From Collinsella bouchesdurhonensis (GTDB taxonomy: Bacteria; Actinomycetota; Coriobacteriia; Coriobacteriales; Coriobacteriaceae): DNA of 64,000 nt. This document shows positions 54,666-63,661 of this stretch, one piece after another (the first letter of the stretch is position 1; each line of letters starts with the position of its first letter). The translations under genes and the position numbers were made by a program. A model generated the notes under the pieces. That model ran no database searches. It was not told the origin of the DNA and saw only the letters and a list, made by a program, of their open reading frames with translations. The stretch lies in contig NZ_LT699743.1 in the NCBI RefSeq assembly GCF_900155365.1, forward strand, positions 141,736-205,735, given 5' to 3'.

Positions 54666-57340
54666 GCCCGGAGCGCCCTGCCCGCAATAACCTGGCCGAT
54701 TCGATGCGGGATGCCGACAATCAACGCGTTTCCGGCGCAGAACGCACGCTGAATATCCGTCATGCCCGTATTCGTCCAACCCTTCGGAAAGCCTTGTAAC
54801 TGATCGAGCTCGTCGGGTAGCAGGCGCCGAAAACGCCCGTCTGCAGCCTGAACGATATGCTTTGTCCGAGAGGCGCCACCCCCCCCCTCACTTGTCAGGA
54901 TAGTGCGTGCAGGCGACGCTGCCGAATCCGGAAATGCCATCGAGCCCTCGGAATAGTTATAGGTAAATCCCGTGCGTTTATCCACACGAGGCTCACTTTT
55001 GCCGCCCTTGAGATAGCGCCATTTATCGAGCTTGTCGCTCTCGACAAAAAACTCCTCCGGTACGTCCTCGTCATTGACAAGAACATCACCAAGGGTCTTA
55101 CAAACGCCCGCATATTTTGCCTGAACTTTGGCGGTCACAAAAGCACAGCCTTGCATTACACCCGCGTTTTGGAAGGGAGATGCCTTGAGTCCAATGCCAA
55201 ATTTCTGAGTATTGTCGTAGGGGTCATCAAAAACAGCCGATTCCGCCAGCTCCCCAAGCGTTTCCGCAGGAAAAGCCTCGGCCATCACGCCACTTTCAAG
55301 GCGCTTTTTCAAATCCCAAACCTCGTTTGTTTTCTCTGCATAAATGTACGTACGACGACGCTTCTGGGGAAAGCCATAGTCGGCCCCATTGATTACTCGC
55401 CATTCCACCCCATAGCCAAGCGAGGCAAGGCATGACAAAATGATGGCAAAATCGCGCCCTCGTTGAGACGCCGGACTCTTAAGCAAGCGATCGACATTCT
55501 CCAACAGAACATAGCGCGGGCTATTCTTCAACTTCAAGAAACGGTAGATGTCCCACCAAAGAACACCTTTTTTGCCCTCAATTCCACTTGCCTTTGAAAG
55601 CGGCTTTGCAACCGAATAGTCCTGGCATGGAAAGCCGCCAACCACCATATCAACATCGGGGATATCGATCGTTCCACGTTCATACTCATCCAGAGCAGCA
55701 TGGATATCCTCGTTGAGCAAAGTGCCGTCATCGAATCGCTTACGATAACAATTGGCTGCAAATTGTCTCGCCGGAGTTCCCGGCGGCTCCCACTGATTCG
55801 CCCAGACCGTTTGAAAGGGACCCGCGGCCGGCATATTCATTTCTGAGTCTGTTTTATCCACATAACCTTCGAGGCCTAAACGGAAACCACCAACTCCAGC
55901 AAAAAGCTCTGCAACTCGAATTACCTGATCAGACACACCGTCTCCGTTATTCTGCACATCGGCGTCACGACGCCATCGACTATTTTCTCGCTCTACTCTA
56001 TCGATCTCTTCGCCAATATAACGAGCATTGATCCAAAAACACTTTTTTGTTTCCTGCGTTCCGTACGGCGTCGGCAACGTATCCAATTTATTGCGTCCAT
56101 GAGGCCTGACGTGGCAACAGCGGTTTTCTGTCGATCGAACCGATTGCTCGGCATGGCCGTTCTTTACGCGGCGCTGCATTTCGTCATAACAGCGCCGTGC
56201 CTCAATTAAATCAGCATCAGGCATCTGCCAGAATAGAACCTCGGAAAGACAGTAGACGCCCTTTTCATCCGCATTTTCCCGGTAGATAACAAACAGGTAT
56301 TTCTGATGCAGATAGTCCCAAAATTCGCTTTCTTCAAATGATTGCCGAACAAGATCAAAGTAGTCGAAAACGGGAAAGGAGATAGACTCTTTCGGCACCC
56401 CATTCGCTTTAACGCGCATCGTCTTTGGCTTGATTCCAGCCTTCTCGAATTCCGCAATCCTGGCATCTTCGTCGACACCGAGAATATGGCGTGTGATGAG
56501 AGCACATAGGTTCTTCGGTTTACCCGGCCCTTTTCCGACGTAGCCACAGACTGCGGCAAGCTCCACCTCTGTCAAACCGAAATAAGACTCGAATCTCCTA
56601 TGGATGAGCTCATATAAATCGAGTTGCTCTTCGTCTCTTTCTCTTTTGATTTTCTGTACTTCAAGAAGGCCATTAAGGGCTACGGTCATGTAGGAATTTT
56701 TAATTGCCCACGCTCTTGGCTTGGCGGGGATATCAGAAAAGGGCTGTTGACGGCGATCTTTGCTACTTGAAGCCTTTGTTGCGGCTTCAAGATAAAGCGT
56801 ATCCGATCCAGAAAGCTCGTGTGCCTTACCCGCACGTATTTTTGCGACAACCGTATCCCAGTCACTCTTAAACGTCGGAATGTCTTCTTGAGGAACACCC
56901 CAAAGTTCAACAACCTTGACTAGAAAATCTACGGGATTGATATCCTTCTCGTACTGATAGGCAACCAACAGTATCTTTTGCAACTTCTTTTGCAGGCTGC
57001 TCGTTTCCCACGTCTCATCAACTACGCTCATATAGTTAATCATGCTTATAACGAGACGTTCTTTTGCAGAAAAGCTGCCGTCACGCTTTAGTTTGAGAGG
57101 CGTTGTTTTGAGCTCCGTGCCCACCTCTTCAAAATCAGGATTCGGATCGCTATTAATCGCATAGCGAAAATAATACTGTTCAACAGCGTTGCCAAAAGAA
57201 CCCTTGCGGCGGTGAGAATCCTCTAGCGTTGTAAGCTCGGGGCATTCTTCACGAAGGGTATGGCCCTCAAGGCGCTTAGCGTATCTACAAATCGAGTCAA
57301 GTGATGATCTATCGTATCCGATACCGTTCTCTTCGTGCAT
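54662..57340 (-). CDS. single-chain restriction-modification enzyme: Sau3AI/MutH nuclease fused to C5-cytosine methyltransferase
   Basis: This 892-residue protein has an N-terminal MutH/Sau3AI nuclease with D69, E76 and K78 in DFEEVGTELKTTPL and SDTLYLEAATKASSSKDRR further on. A second MutH-like region follows (about 240-450). From about residue 475 it is a complete cytosine-5 methyltransferase: AELFAGVGGF (motif I), GGFPCQDYS (IV, catalytic Cys), LLENVD (VI), QKRRRTYI (VIII), and LPDELDQLQGFP with CAGNALIVG (IX, X). Enzymes of this nuclease family cut at GATC, so GATC is the likely target (not proven). Both activities in one chain keep their levels equal. The AGGGG ribosome site lies at 57346-57350. 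Confidence 0.88.
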   Translation of the reverse strand: MHEENGIGYDRSSLDSICRYAKRLEGHTLREECPELTTLEDSHRRKGSFGNAVEQYYFRYAINSDPNPDFEEVGTELKTTPLKLKRDGSFSAKERLVISMINYMSVVDETWETSSLQKKLQKILLVAYQYEKDINPVDFLVKVVELWGVPQEDIPTFKSDWDTVVAKIRAGKAHELSGSDTLYLEAATKASSSKDRRQQPFSDIPAKPRAWAIKNSYMTVALNGLLEVQKIKRERDEEQLDLYELIHRRFESYFGLTEVELAAVCGYVGKGPGKPKNLCALITRHILGVDEDARIAEFEKAGIKPKTMRVKANGVPKESISFPVFDYFDLVRQSFEESEFWDYLHQKYLFVIYRENADEKGVYCLSEVLFWQMPDADLIEARRCYDEMQRRVKNGHAEQSVRSTENRCCHVRPHGRNKLDTLPTPYGTQETKKCFWINARYIGEEIDRVERENSRWRRDADVQNNGDGVSDQVIRVAELFAGVGGFRLGLEGYVDKTDSEMNMPAAGPFQTVWANQWEPPGTPARQFAANCYRKRFDDGTLLNEDIHAALDEYERGTIDIPDVDMVVGGFPCQDYSVAKPLSKASGIEGKKGVLWWDIYRFLKLKNSPRYVLLENVDRLLKSPASQRGRDFAIILSCLASLGYGVEWRVINGADYGFPQKRRRTYIYAEKTNEVWDLKKRLESGVMAEAFPAETLGELAESAVFDDPYDNTQKFGIGLKASPFQNAGVMQGCAFVTAKVQAKYAGVCKTLGDVLVNDEDVPEEFFVESDKLDKWRYLKGGKSEPRVDKRTGFTYNYSEGSMAFPDSAASPARTILTSEGGGGASRTKHIVQAADGRFRRLLPDELDQLQGFPKGWTNTGMTDIQRAFCAGNALIVGIPHRIGQVIAGRALRA

Positions 57341-57346
57341 CTCAGC

Positions 57347-57407
57347 CCCTACTAGAACATCCGTTCGATCGCATCATTGTACCGATCGAACGGATGTTCT
57401 AGTAGGG
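57347..57407. promoter_or_regulatory. 25-bp perfect inverted repeat over the leader of the restriction-modification gene
   Basis: Arms 57347-57371 and 57383-57407 are perfect over 25 bp with an 11-base spacer. Each arm contains a GATC site and a LexA-box-like GAAC-N4-GTTC (57355-57366 and 57388-57399). The spacer holds TACAAT on the minus strand (57376-57381), a good -10. The left arm overlaps the ribosome site (57346-57350). It can act as a pair of operators around the promoter or, if transcription starts upstream, as an RNA hairpin that hides the ribosome site. Confidence 0.75.
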
Positions 57408-57527
57408 CATAATCTGGGCTCTTTCGGTATTGCCGCATCCGCCCGTCCGCACACGAACCTCCCGCGCCGCGACTCAATGGGCTACACTCACACCCAGCCG
57501 CCCGCGATCAATCCACAAGGGGAAACC

Positions 57528-57938
57528 ATGGTTTGCAACATCGTCACCTCGCCCATCATGCTGCGCATGCCCAGCGTGCCGGCCACACCAGAAGATATCG
57601 CCATCGGGCGCGACCTGGCAGACACGCTTTCCGCCCACTCCCATGAATGCGTGGGGCTTGCCGCAAACATGATCGGCAAGCGCAAATGCGTGATCGCCGT
57701 AACCGATGGCCCCCGCACACTCGTAATGTTCAACCCCCGCATTATCGAGCGGCACGACGAATATCAGACCGAGGAGGCCTGCCTCTCGCTCGAAGGCACG
57801 CGCCTTTGCACGCGCTATCGCAGCATCCGCGTAACCTACCTAGACGATTCCTGGCACGAGCATACGCGCAGCTTCTCCGGTTTTGTGGCACAGATCATCC
57901 AGCACGAGTGCGACCACTGCGAAGGCATCGTCATCTAG
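57528..57938 (+). CDS. divergent peptide deformylase-like protein
   Basis: This 136-residue protein has the deformylase metal motif QHECDH near the C-terminus and the cysteine ligand in EEACLSLEG (about residue 82). But the first motif reads VGLAANMIG (about 40-48) where active enzymes have GLAAPQ or GLAATQ, so the catalytic glutamine is methionine. It belongs to a small divergent PDF group; it may be a low-activity or non-N-formyl-methionine hydrolase. The start at 57528 has AAGGGG six bases upstream. It is divergent from the restriction-modification gene. Confidence 0.78.
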   Translation: MVCNIVTSPIMLRMPSVPATPEDIAIGRDLADTLSAHSHECVGLAANMIGKRKCVIAVTDGPRTLVMFNPRIIERHDEYQTEEACLSLEGTRLCTRYRSIRVTYLDDSWHEHTRSFSGFVAQIIQHECDHCEGIVI

Positions 57939-58032
57939 CCAGGCCCTCGATTCCCAGGTCCATACACCCCTCATTAAAAAAGCCGACGCGCCCATGAGCA
58001 GCACGTCAGCTTTTACGTGTTAACCCCAAAAA

Positions 58033-58065
58033 TATGACAAAATAAACCTGCGGGCTTTTGTCATT
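58033..58065. repeat. 36-bp repeat family 2 (diverged unit)
   Basis: One diverged forward unit with ATGACA at one end, TGTCAT at the other and AATAAACCTG in the core, overlapping the 3' end of the aldehyde dehydrogenase gene. Next to it a weak hairpin lies at about 57985-58010. Confidence 0.55.
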
Positions 58066-59446
58066 AGTGCACGAAAAATCGAACGAACGCATCCTTCCAA
58101 CCCGCATAGGGCGCGTAACGGAAGGGGGCATCAAAAAACGTCGCTTTAGACACGATGCTCTTCTTGTGGCTAAAGATGTCAAAGCTCTCGCGGCCATGGT
58201 ACTGGCCCATGCCGCTCTCCCCCATGCCGCCAAAGCCCATATGGCTTGTGGCGAGATGCATGATGCAATCGTTCACGCAGCCGCCGCCAAAGGGCACATA
58301 GCGGGTAAAGCGCTGCTGCACCGCACGGTCCTCGCTAAAGATATACAGCGCAAGCGGCGTGGGACGGTCCATAATAAAACGCTCGACCTCGTCCAAACTT
58401 TTATAGGTGATGACTGGCAATACAGGACCAAAGATCTCTTCCTGCATCACGGCGTCAACGCTTGGATCCACACCATCGAGAATCGTTGGCTCGATCTTAA
58501 GCGACGCCTCGTCCGCGCGGCCGCCCAGCACAACCTTGGCGGGGTCGATAAGCCCGCGCACGCGATCGAAATGCTTGGCGTTGACCATCTTGCCGTAGGC
58601 AGGGTTGCTCAGCGCATCCTCACTATACATGGCGCGAACGCAACCTTTGAGAGCCTCGAGCAGTTCGTCGTGCACGCGCTCGTCCACCAGCAGATAATCG
58701 GGCGCCACACAGGTCTGACCCACATTGAGCCACTTGCCAAAAGCGATACGACGCGCTGCCACCTTGATGTTTGCCGAGGCGTCCACGATGCAGGGGCTTT
58801 TGCCGCCCAGCTCCAACGTAACAGGCGTGAGGTTTCGACTCGCCTGCTCCATCACAAGCTTGCCTACGCTCACGCTTCCGGTAAAGAAGATCTTGTCCCA
58901 ACGCTGCTCCAGCAGGGCCGTATTCTCGGCACGACCGCCCTCGACTACGCGCACCAAACGCGGGTCGAACGCCTCTTCGCAGATCCGACGCAGCACCGCG
59001 CTCGAGGCGGGCGCATAAGCGCTCGGCTTGAGAACCACGGTGTTGCCCGCGGCAAGGGCACCTGCCAGCGGCTCGAGCGTAAGCAAAAACGGGTAGTTCC
59101 ACGGCGCCATAACAAGCGTCACGCCATAGGGCACGGGCTGGACCTTGCATACGCTCATGGCGTTCGCGAGGTCGCAGGGGCGCAGGCGCGAGCGGCTCCA
59201 CGACGCAACATGGGCGATCTGATGGCGAATCTCGGCAAGCGACGTGCCAATCTCGCACATATAGGCTTCGCTATGGCTTTTGCCCAAGTCGGCATAGAGT
59301 GCAGCGGCGATGTCGTCCTCATGCGCCCGCACGCTCTCCAGCAACGCACGCAAGGCGGCCTTGCGTGCGGAGACATCAAACGTAGCGTGCGTCTTGAAGT
59401 AGCGACGCTGCTCCTCGACGATCGCGGCTATTTCTTGCTCGAGCAT
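58064..59446 (-). CDS. NAD(P)-dependent aldehyde dehydrogenase
   Basis: This 460-residue enzyme oxidises an aldehyde to its acid. It is of the short class 3-like type. The catalytic cysteine is in NVGQTCVAPDY (about residue 241), the glutamate in LELGGKSPCIV (about 207), and the oxyanion asparagine in APWNYPF. The protein ends with ...YAGWKDAFVRFFV. It overlaps the alcohol dehydrogenase gene by about 19 bases and is translated after it. Such pairs turn an alcohol to an acid or the reverse in fermentations. Substrate unknown. Confidence 0.88.
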   Translation of the reverse strand: MLEQEIAAIVEEQRRYFKTHATFDVSARKAALRALLESVRAHEDDIAAALYADLGKSHSEAYMCEIGTSLAEIRHQIAHVASWSRSRLRPCDLANAMSVCKVQPVPYGVTLVMAPWNYPFLLTLEPLAGALAAGNTVVLKPSAYAPASSAVLRRICEEAFDPRLVRVVEGGRAENTALLEQRWDKIFFTGSVSVGKLVMEQASRNLTPVTLELGGKSPCIVDASANIKVAARRIAFGKWLNVGQTCVAPDYLLVDERVHDELLEALKGCVRAMYSEDALSNPAYGKMVNAKHFDRVRGLIDPAKVVLGGRADEASLKIEPTILDGVDPSVDAVMQEEIFGPVLPVITYKSLDEVERFIMDRPTPLALYIFSEDRAVQQRFTRYVPFGGGCVNDCIMHLATSHMGFGGMGESGMGQYHGRESFDIFSHKKSIVSKATFFDAPFRYAPYAGWKDAFVRFFVH

Positions 59447-60747
59447 GCGGCAACCTTTCGTTCGGCGGTGCGGGCAACTCGCGAGGGTCGCTCTGTGCTT
59501 CGGCGTTGTCCCTCGCCTGCGCGCACTGCGGGCTCATCGGCAAAATGGCCGCCCGCAACCACGCGATACATGCTCGCAAGCTGCTCGGCGTCCATCAGCC
59601 TAGGCACAGGATACAGCGGATTGGATTCTGCCGCAGCATGCGCTGCCATCGACGGTACGTCGGCAGCGTTTATGCCTTCAAGATATCGCGGGATTCCCAA
59701 GCGCGCATTCATGTTGTCAATCCACGTGATAAATGCCTGCGCCGCCGTGTGGTCATCTGCTTTTGCAGGGGCAATGCTTGCATTGCGCGCCAACTCGGCA
59801 AGCTTGGGCTCTGCGACCGGGCCGTATGCGCGCAACATATGCGGAAGGATTACGGCGTTTGCAAGGCCGTGCGGCATGCCATAGCGGCCGCCCAAGCTGT
59901 GAGCGATTCCGTGCACGTATCCCACGTAACTACGCGTAAAGGCTATTCCAGCTTGATAGGCGGCCTCGAGCATATTTGCGCGAGCCTCGATATTCTGCCC
60001 GTTTTCGTATGCCTCGAGCAGGTTGTCATGAATCAGGCGCACGGCGCGCTTTGCCGCCGCGCGCGTATAGGCGTTGGTACTGCGCCCGATGTAGGCCTCC
60101 ACCGCATGGGTGAGAGCGTCCATGCCCGTCTGGCCCGTAATGGAGGCAGGCAATCCGCAGGTGAGGCGCGGGTCGTGCACGGCATAGCGAGGGATGAGCA
60201 CAAAGTCGTTGACGGGGTACTTGTAGTGCGTTTTATCGTCGGTAATCACGGCCGCAAGCGTTACTTCGCTCCCCGTTCCCGCCGTCGTGGGAACGGCAAT
60301 GAGCAACGGCAGGTGACGATGCACGCGCAAAAGGCCGCGCATCTTGTTGATGGGCTTGCGCGGCTGAGCGATACGTGCGCCCACGCCCTTGGCGCAGTCC
60401 ATGGCCGAGCCGCCGCCAAAGCCGATGATGGCGCGGCAGCCGTGCTCGCGGTACAGCGCAGCGGCTTCCTCTACGTTAGAGACCGTGGGGTTTGCCTGGG
60501 TATCCGCGTAGATCGTGCAGTTGATTCCCACCTGCGCGAACGTGGCCTCGAGCCCGCGAGTCAAACCGAGCCTGGCGATGCCGGGGTCCGTCACCAGCAA
60601 GACCGAGCCGATGCGCTTGTCGGCCAGTACCTGCGAAACCTGATCGGTCGAATACATAATCTTGGGTTCATAGTACGGAAGGATCGGCATGGCAAGACGA
60701 AACACGGTCTGATAGATACGGCACCATGCTTTATAGGCTTTGTTCAC
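59428..60747 (-). CDS. iron-containing alcohol dehydrogenase
   Basis: This 439-residue group III dehydrogenase has FGGGSAMDCAKGVGARI (about 105-121), TTAGTGSEVTLAAVI and the metal/active site YVHGIAHSLGGRYGMPHG (about 277-294). The C-terminus is about 60 residues longer than the core and rather Ala-rich. The start is a GTG at 60747 with GGGAGAAG upstream; the frame upstream has no homology. It leads a two-gene operon with the aldehyde dehydrogenase and differs from the choline-locus enzyme at 31208. Confidence 0.87.
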   Translation of the reverse strand: MNKAYKAWCRIYQTVFRLAMPILPYYEPKIMYSTDQVSQVLADKRIGSVLLVTDPGIARLGLTRGLEATFAQVGINCTIYADTQANPTVSNVEEAAALYREHGCRAIIGFGGGSAMDCAKGVGARIAQPRKPINKMRGLLRVHRHLPLLIAVPTTAGTGSEVTLAAVITDDKTHYKYPVNDFVLIPRYAVHDPRLTCGLPASITGQTGMDALTHAVEAYIGRSTNAYTRAAAKRAVRLIHDNLLEAYENGQNIEARANMLEAAYQAGIAFTRSYVGYVHGIAHSLGGRYGMPHGLANAVILPHMLRAYGPVAEPKLAELARNASIAPAKADDHTAAQAFITWIDNMNARLGIPRYLEGINAADVPSMAAHAAAESNPLYPVPRLMDAEQLASMYRVVAGGHFADEPAVRAGEGQRRSTERPSRVARTAERKVAACSSKK

Positions 60748-60949
60748 GGTCTTCTCCCTGGTTGTTCTTTGGGTCAAGCTGGCGAAATCTGGCGAACAGG
60801 GGGCAGCCATCCCTCCCTCGTTGATGCCGGCTCGCTGTGCTTCTCAAACATTCGTTAACGAATCAACATTCAAGCCAGCCGATTGTAGTTCTTTAGCTGC
60901 GTCGATATTGTTAACTCATTAACATTTTATGACATTCTTAAAAATCTTT

Positions 60950-60978
60950 TTGAGAATTATTCCTATTACTGTTTAAAT
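60950..60978 (+). promoter_or_regulatory. rubrerythrin promoter
   Basis: TTGAGA (60950-60955) and TTAAAT (60973-60978) are separated by 17 bases, about 95 bases before the start codon. The region upstream is AT-rich and could hold a PerR-like site, but no clear box was seen. Confidence 0.6.
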
Positions 60979-61073
60979 CTCGCTGAAGTTGTGCATAATG
61001 GAATCGTCAAGCGGGAGCCGGAGAGGAACCTAACAGGGCCGGCGAACGCACTCTGTGACCAAAGGAGATTATT

Positions 61074-61631
61074 ATGAAATTCGTATGCCCCGTTTGCGGT
61101 TATGTTGAAGAGTTCGATGGTGATCAGCTGCCGGAGGATTTTAAGTGCCCCCAGTGCGGCGTTCCCGGTTCTCGTTTTCTGAAGCAGGATGAGGGTGGCT
61201 TTACCTGGGCTGCCGAGCACGTTGTGGGCGTTGCCAAGGAGGGCGTGCCCGAGGACATCGTCGCCGACCTGCGTGCAAACTTCGAGGGCGAGTGCTCCGA
61301 GGTTGGTATGTACCTTGCTATGGCACGTGTTGCCCACCGCGAGGGCTATCCTGAGGTTGGCCTCTACTATGAGAAGGCCGCCCATGAGGAGGCAGAGCAT
61401 GCCGCCAAGTTCGCCGAGCTTCTGGGCGAGGTCGTGACCGACTCCACCAAGAAGAACCTCGAGATGCGCGTTGAGGCCGAGAACGGCGCCACCGCTGGCA
61501 AGACCGATCTTGCCAAGCGTGCCAAGGCTGCCAATCTCGACGCCATCCACGACACCGTGCACGAGATGGCTCGCGACGAGGCCCGTCACGGCAAGGCCTT
61601 CGAGGGCCTGCTGAAGCGCTACTTCGGCTAA
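61074..61631 (+). CDS. rubrerythrin with N-terminal rubredoxin domain
   Basis: This 185-residue oxygen/peroxide-defence protein has the domains in reversed order: rubredoxin-like FeCys4 (CPVCGYVEE and CPQCG, residues 4-33) first, then a ferritin-like diiron domain with [11 protein letters not shown] (about 69), [12 protein letters not shown] and [10 protein letters not shown]. It reduces hydrogen peroxide and superoxide in strict anaerobes. AAAGGAG lies eight bases before the start. It is monocistronic with a strong terminator. Confidence 0.93.
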   Translation: MKFVCPVCGYVEEFDGDQLPEDFKCPQCGVPGSRFLKQDEGGFTWAAEHVVGVAKEGVPEDIVADLRANFEGECSEVGMYLAMARVAHREGYPEVGLYYEKAAHEEAEHAAKFAELLGEVVTDSTKKNLEMRVEAENGATAGKTDLAKRAKAANLDAIHDTVHEMARDEARHGKAFEGLLKRYFG

Positions 61632-61661
61632 ACCAAACAAAAAATAACGCTATAAGCGTTG

Positions 61662-61700
61662 ATGGGAGGGGTTTCAAGCATTGAAACCCCTCCCATTTTT
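61662..61700 (+). terminator. rubrerythrin terminator
   Basis: A perfect 16-bp hairpin (61662-61677 with 61681-61696) ends in GGGAGGGG/CCCCTCCC and is followed by T residues. Confidence 0.9.
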
Positions 61701-61843
61701 CAAAACTTTTCGAAATAGGTACCCTAAAACAAAAAAGTAAAGTAGACGAAATATTAAACCCCCTACTTTCCTGGGGTTTTGTTATTAAAAATCACGGTCT
61801 ACTTTCCAAGTTCAATTTAGGGTACCTATTTCGAATTGTTTTG
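61701..61843. repeat. 143-nt nested inverted-repeat element
   Basis: Outer arms CAAAAC/GTTTTG join, across a 2-base mismatch, a perfect 20-bp pair (61709-61728 with 61816-61835; core GGTACCCTAAA). Inside are AAAGTAGAC/GTCTACTTT (61739-61747 with 61797-61805) and AAACCCC/GGGGTTT. It lies between the rubrerythrin terminator and the 3' end of the nuclease-like gene. It may be a non-autonomous mobile element or a structured RNA. Confidence 0.65.
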
Positions 61844-61876
61844 TTGTAGTAGCATTTATTTTATGGTCTGCAATGC

Positions 61877-62941
61877 CTAAAACTCCCCCAATGTCGCCCA
61901 ATCAATAAGTAATTCGCGCCTCAGCTCGTCCTCGCGGGTCTTCATCGCATCCGTTTTGGGCCTATAAGGATAGCCGAGCTTATTCGCAAGCATCTCTGTC
62001 ACGGTATGGAAGCTTTCTTTATCGGACATCTTCTTGAACGTGAGCAAAACTACGTCGTATCCCATGCTTTGCAGCGCGGTCACCCTGTCTGCATCTCGGA
62101 TGCCAGCATCAAGTTTGCCGTGCTCGATGGCGCCCTGACATTCAACTATCACCGAACGGCTGCCATCCGCAGACACAAAGTGCAGGTCGGCGTACACCTT
62201 CTCTTTATCCACGATCTTTTTTGCCTTCTGATCTAAAGCAATCTCATAGTTGTTTTCAAAACAAGATAGACCCTCGCCGCCCAGGCGCCGCGAAAGACCA
62301 AACAACATAGAAGCCTGCACCTCGAACGGAGAAGCCGTAACGCCGCTTACTTGCCTTGCTGCATTGAGCAGCTTCTTTCCTCCGCGAAGGCTCCGATTGC
62401 TTTCTGCATAATCCAGGAGATCATCTATCTGAATAAGAGGCGGACGCTGCCACAAATTAGTCACTTCGCCCTTCTGATTAGTTGAACGCTTCCAGCCAAA
62501 ATCCCCTGGCAGCTGATGTGATGCATAGGCATCTTTGAGCGCTTTTTCCATCGGGTCAGAAGGCTTAAAGACCGCAAAGGTGCTGCACATCTCATATGCC
62601 ATCATGACAAGTTGCATCTCACTTGCACACGGAGCAACTGTAAGCAGAGTAAATAGCGGCGATGTGACTTGAACCCCGTGATCTGTTTCCCATATTGCCT
62701 CGGATGGAAGTTGCCCAGACCAGAGATGGCGTTCAAGCAAAGTCCCGTGCGTCACCGAATTCCTGCAATAGACCAGCGTATGCAACGGGAAGCCCAGCAC
62801 ATGATTCACCAAAAGATCCTGGCGCAATCGCAGCCGCTGACGGTCGCAATCTTCATCGGGAATGGGCGGACACAGTACAAGGATCTGCGGCGGAATCCGA
62901 TGATAACGAAACGCGGATATGTTGGAAAAAACGTAGGACAT
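61877..62941 (-). CDS. Coriobacteriia-type protein with PD-(D/E)XK/DUF559-like nuclease domain
   Basis: This 354-residue protein is not a close match to anything I know. Its N-terminal half resembles a group of Coriobacteriia proteins with ILVLCPPIP, HLWSGQLPSEAIWE and MMAYEMCSTFAV, perhaps AbiEi-like. The C-terminal ~100 residues look like a Vsr/DUF559 nuclease: YADLHFVSADGSRSVIVECQG (D...E-x-Q-G, about 255-275) and YDVVLLTFKKM. The AT content and the adjacent palindromic element suggest acquisition. It is transcribed alone on the minus strand. Confidence 0.6.
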   Translation of the reverse strand: MSYVFSNISAFRYHRIPPQILVLCPPIPDEDCDRQRLRLRQDLLVNHVLGFPLHTLVYCRNSVTHGTLLERHLWSGQLPSEAIWETDHGVQVTSPLFTLLTVAPCASEMQLVMMAYEMCSTFAVFKPSDPMEKALKDAYASHQLPGDFGWKRSTNQKGEVTNLWQRPPLIQIDDLLDYAESNRSLRGGKKLLNAARQVSGVTASPFEVQASMLFGLSRRLGGEGLSCFENNYEIALDQKAKKIVDKEKVYADLHFVSADGSRSVIVECQGAIEHGKLDAGIRDADRVTALQSMGYDVVLLTFKKMSDKESFHTVTEMLANKLGYPYRPKTDAMKTREDELRRELLIDWATLGEF

Positions 62942-63041
62942 GGCACCAAGATACTCGCCTGGCCCGCAATATTTTGACGTATTTGGGTTTTCGACAGCAA
63001 TTCGAGCAACGGCAAGATAGTGCCTCTGAGCGGCGAAAACC

Positions 63042-63661
63042 TTACAGAATTGTCCTTAATTTTTCTGCAAGTTCTCCCCCCATTTCTTTCTCGAGCATCA
63101 AATACTGAACCACAAGGTGACGTATGCCGTCATCGACCCCATGTTCCGCACACCAAAGGTGGTCGGCGAGCGCAGAGACACATCCTGTGGGCATCCCAAG
63201 TACCCGCAGCAACTCGCGCTCATCAAGATCCGTCTCGATGGCCAAGACCGCATGGAGGCCGGCGTCGGCACCCTCAAGGCGCACTCGGCCCTCCAAGCCC
63301 GCCTGAGCGATCGCGACCACCAGAGCGTCGCGCGCATCCCGAGCGCGCTTGCGCACGCGCCGCACATGCCGCTCGTACTCCCCTGTCTCCAAGAGATGCG
63401 CAAGCACGATTTGGTCGATAGAACTCACCGTCGAAGCATAGAATCCCAGCTCTTGCCGATACCGCTCCATCAACCGGTCCGGCAGGACCATATAGGCCAA
63501 GCGCAATGCCGAAGAAAGGCTTTTGGAAAACGTGTTGGTATAGATCACGCAACCTGGCGCATCAATAGCTGTAAGCGGTGGGATTGGCTTGCCAGCCAGA
63601 CGAAACTCGCAGTCAAAATCGTCCTCGATAAGGTAACGGCCCGAGCGCTGCGAGGCCCATC
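63042..63661 (-). pseudogene. MocR/PdxR-type regulator, C-terminal fragment cut by an IS element
   Basis: The visible ~205 residues are the second part of a fold-type I aminotransferase domain of a GntR/MocR regulator: WASQRSGRYLIEDDFDCEFR, then YTNTFSKSLSSALRLAYMVL with the PLP lysine, and MPTGCVSALADHLWC. The gene has no N-terminal DNA-binding part here because insertion-sequence DNA starts at about 63662, inside the segment before WASQR. It is therefore interrupted; whether the other half exists beyond the window cannot be seen. Confidence 0.85.
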
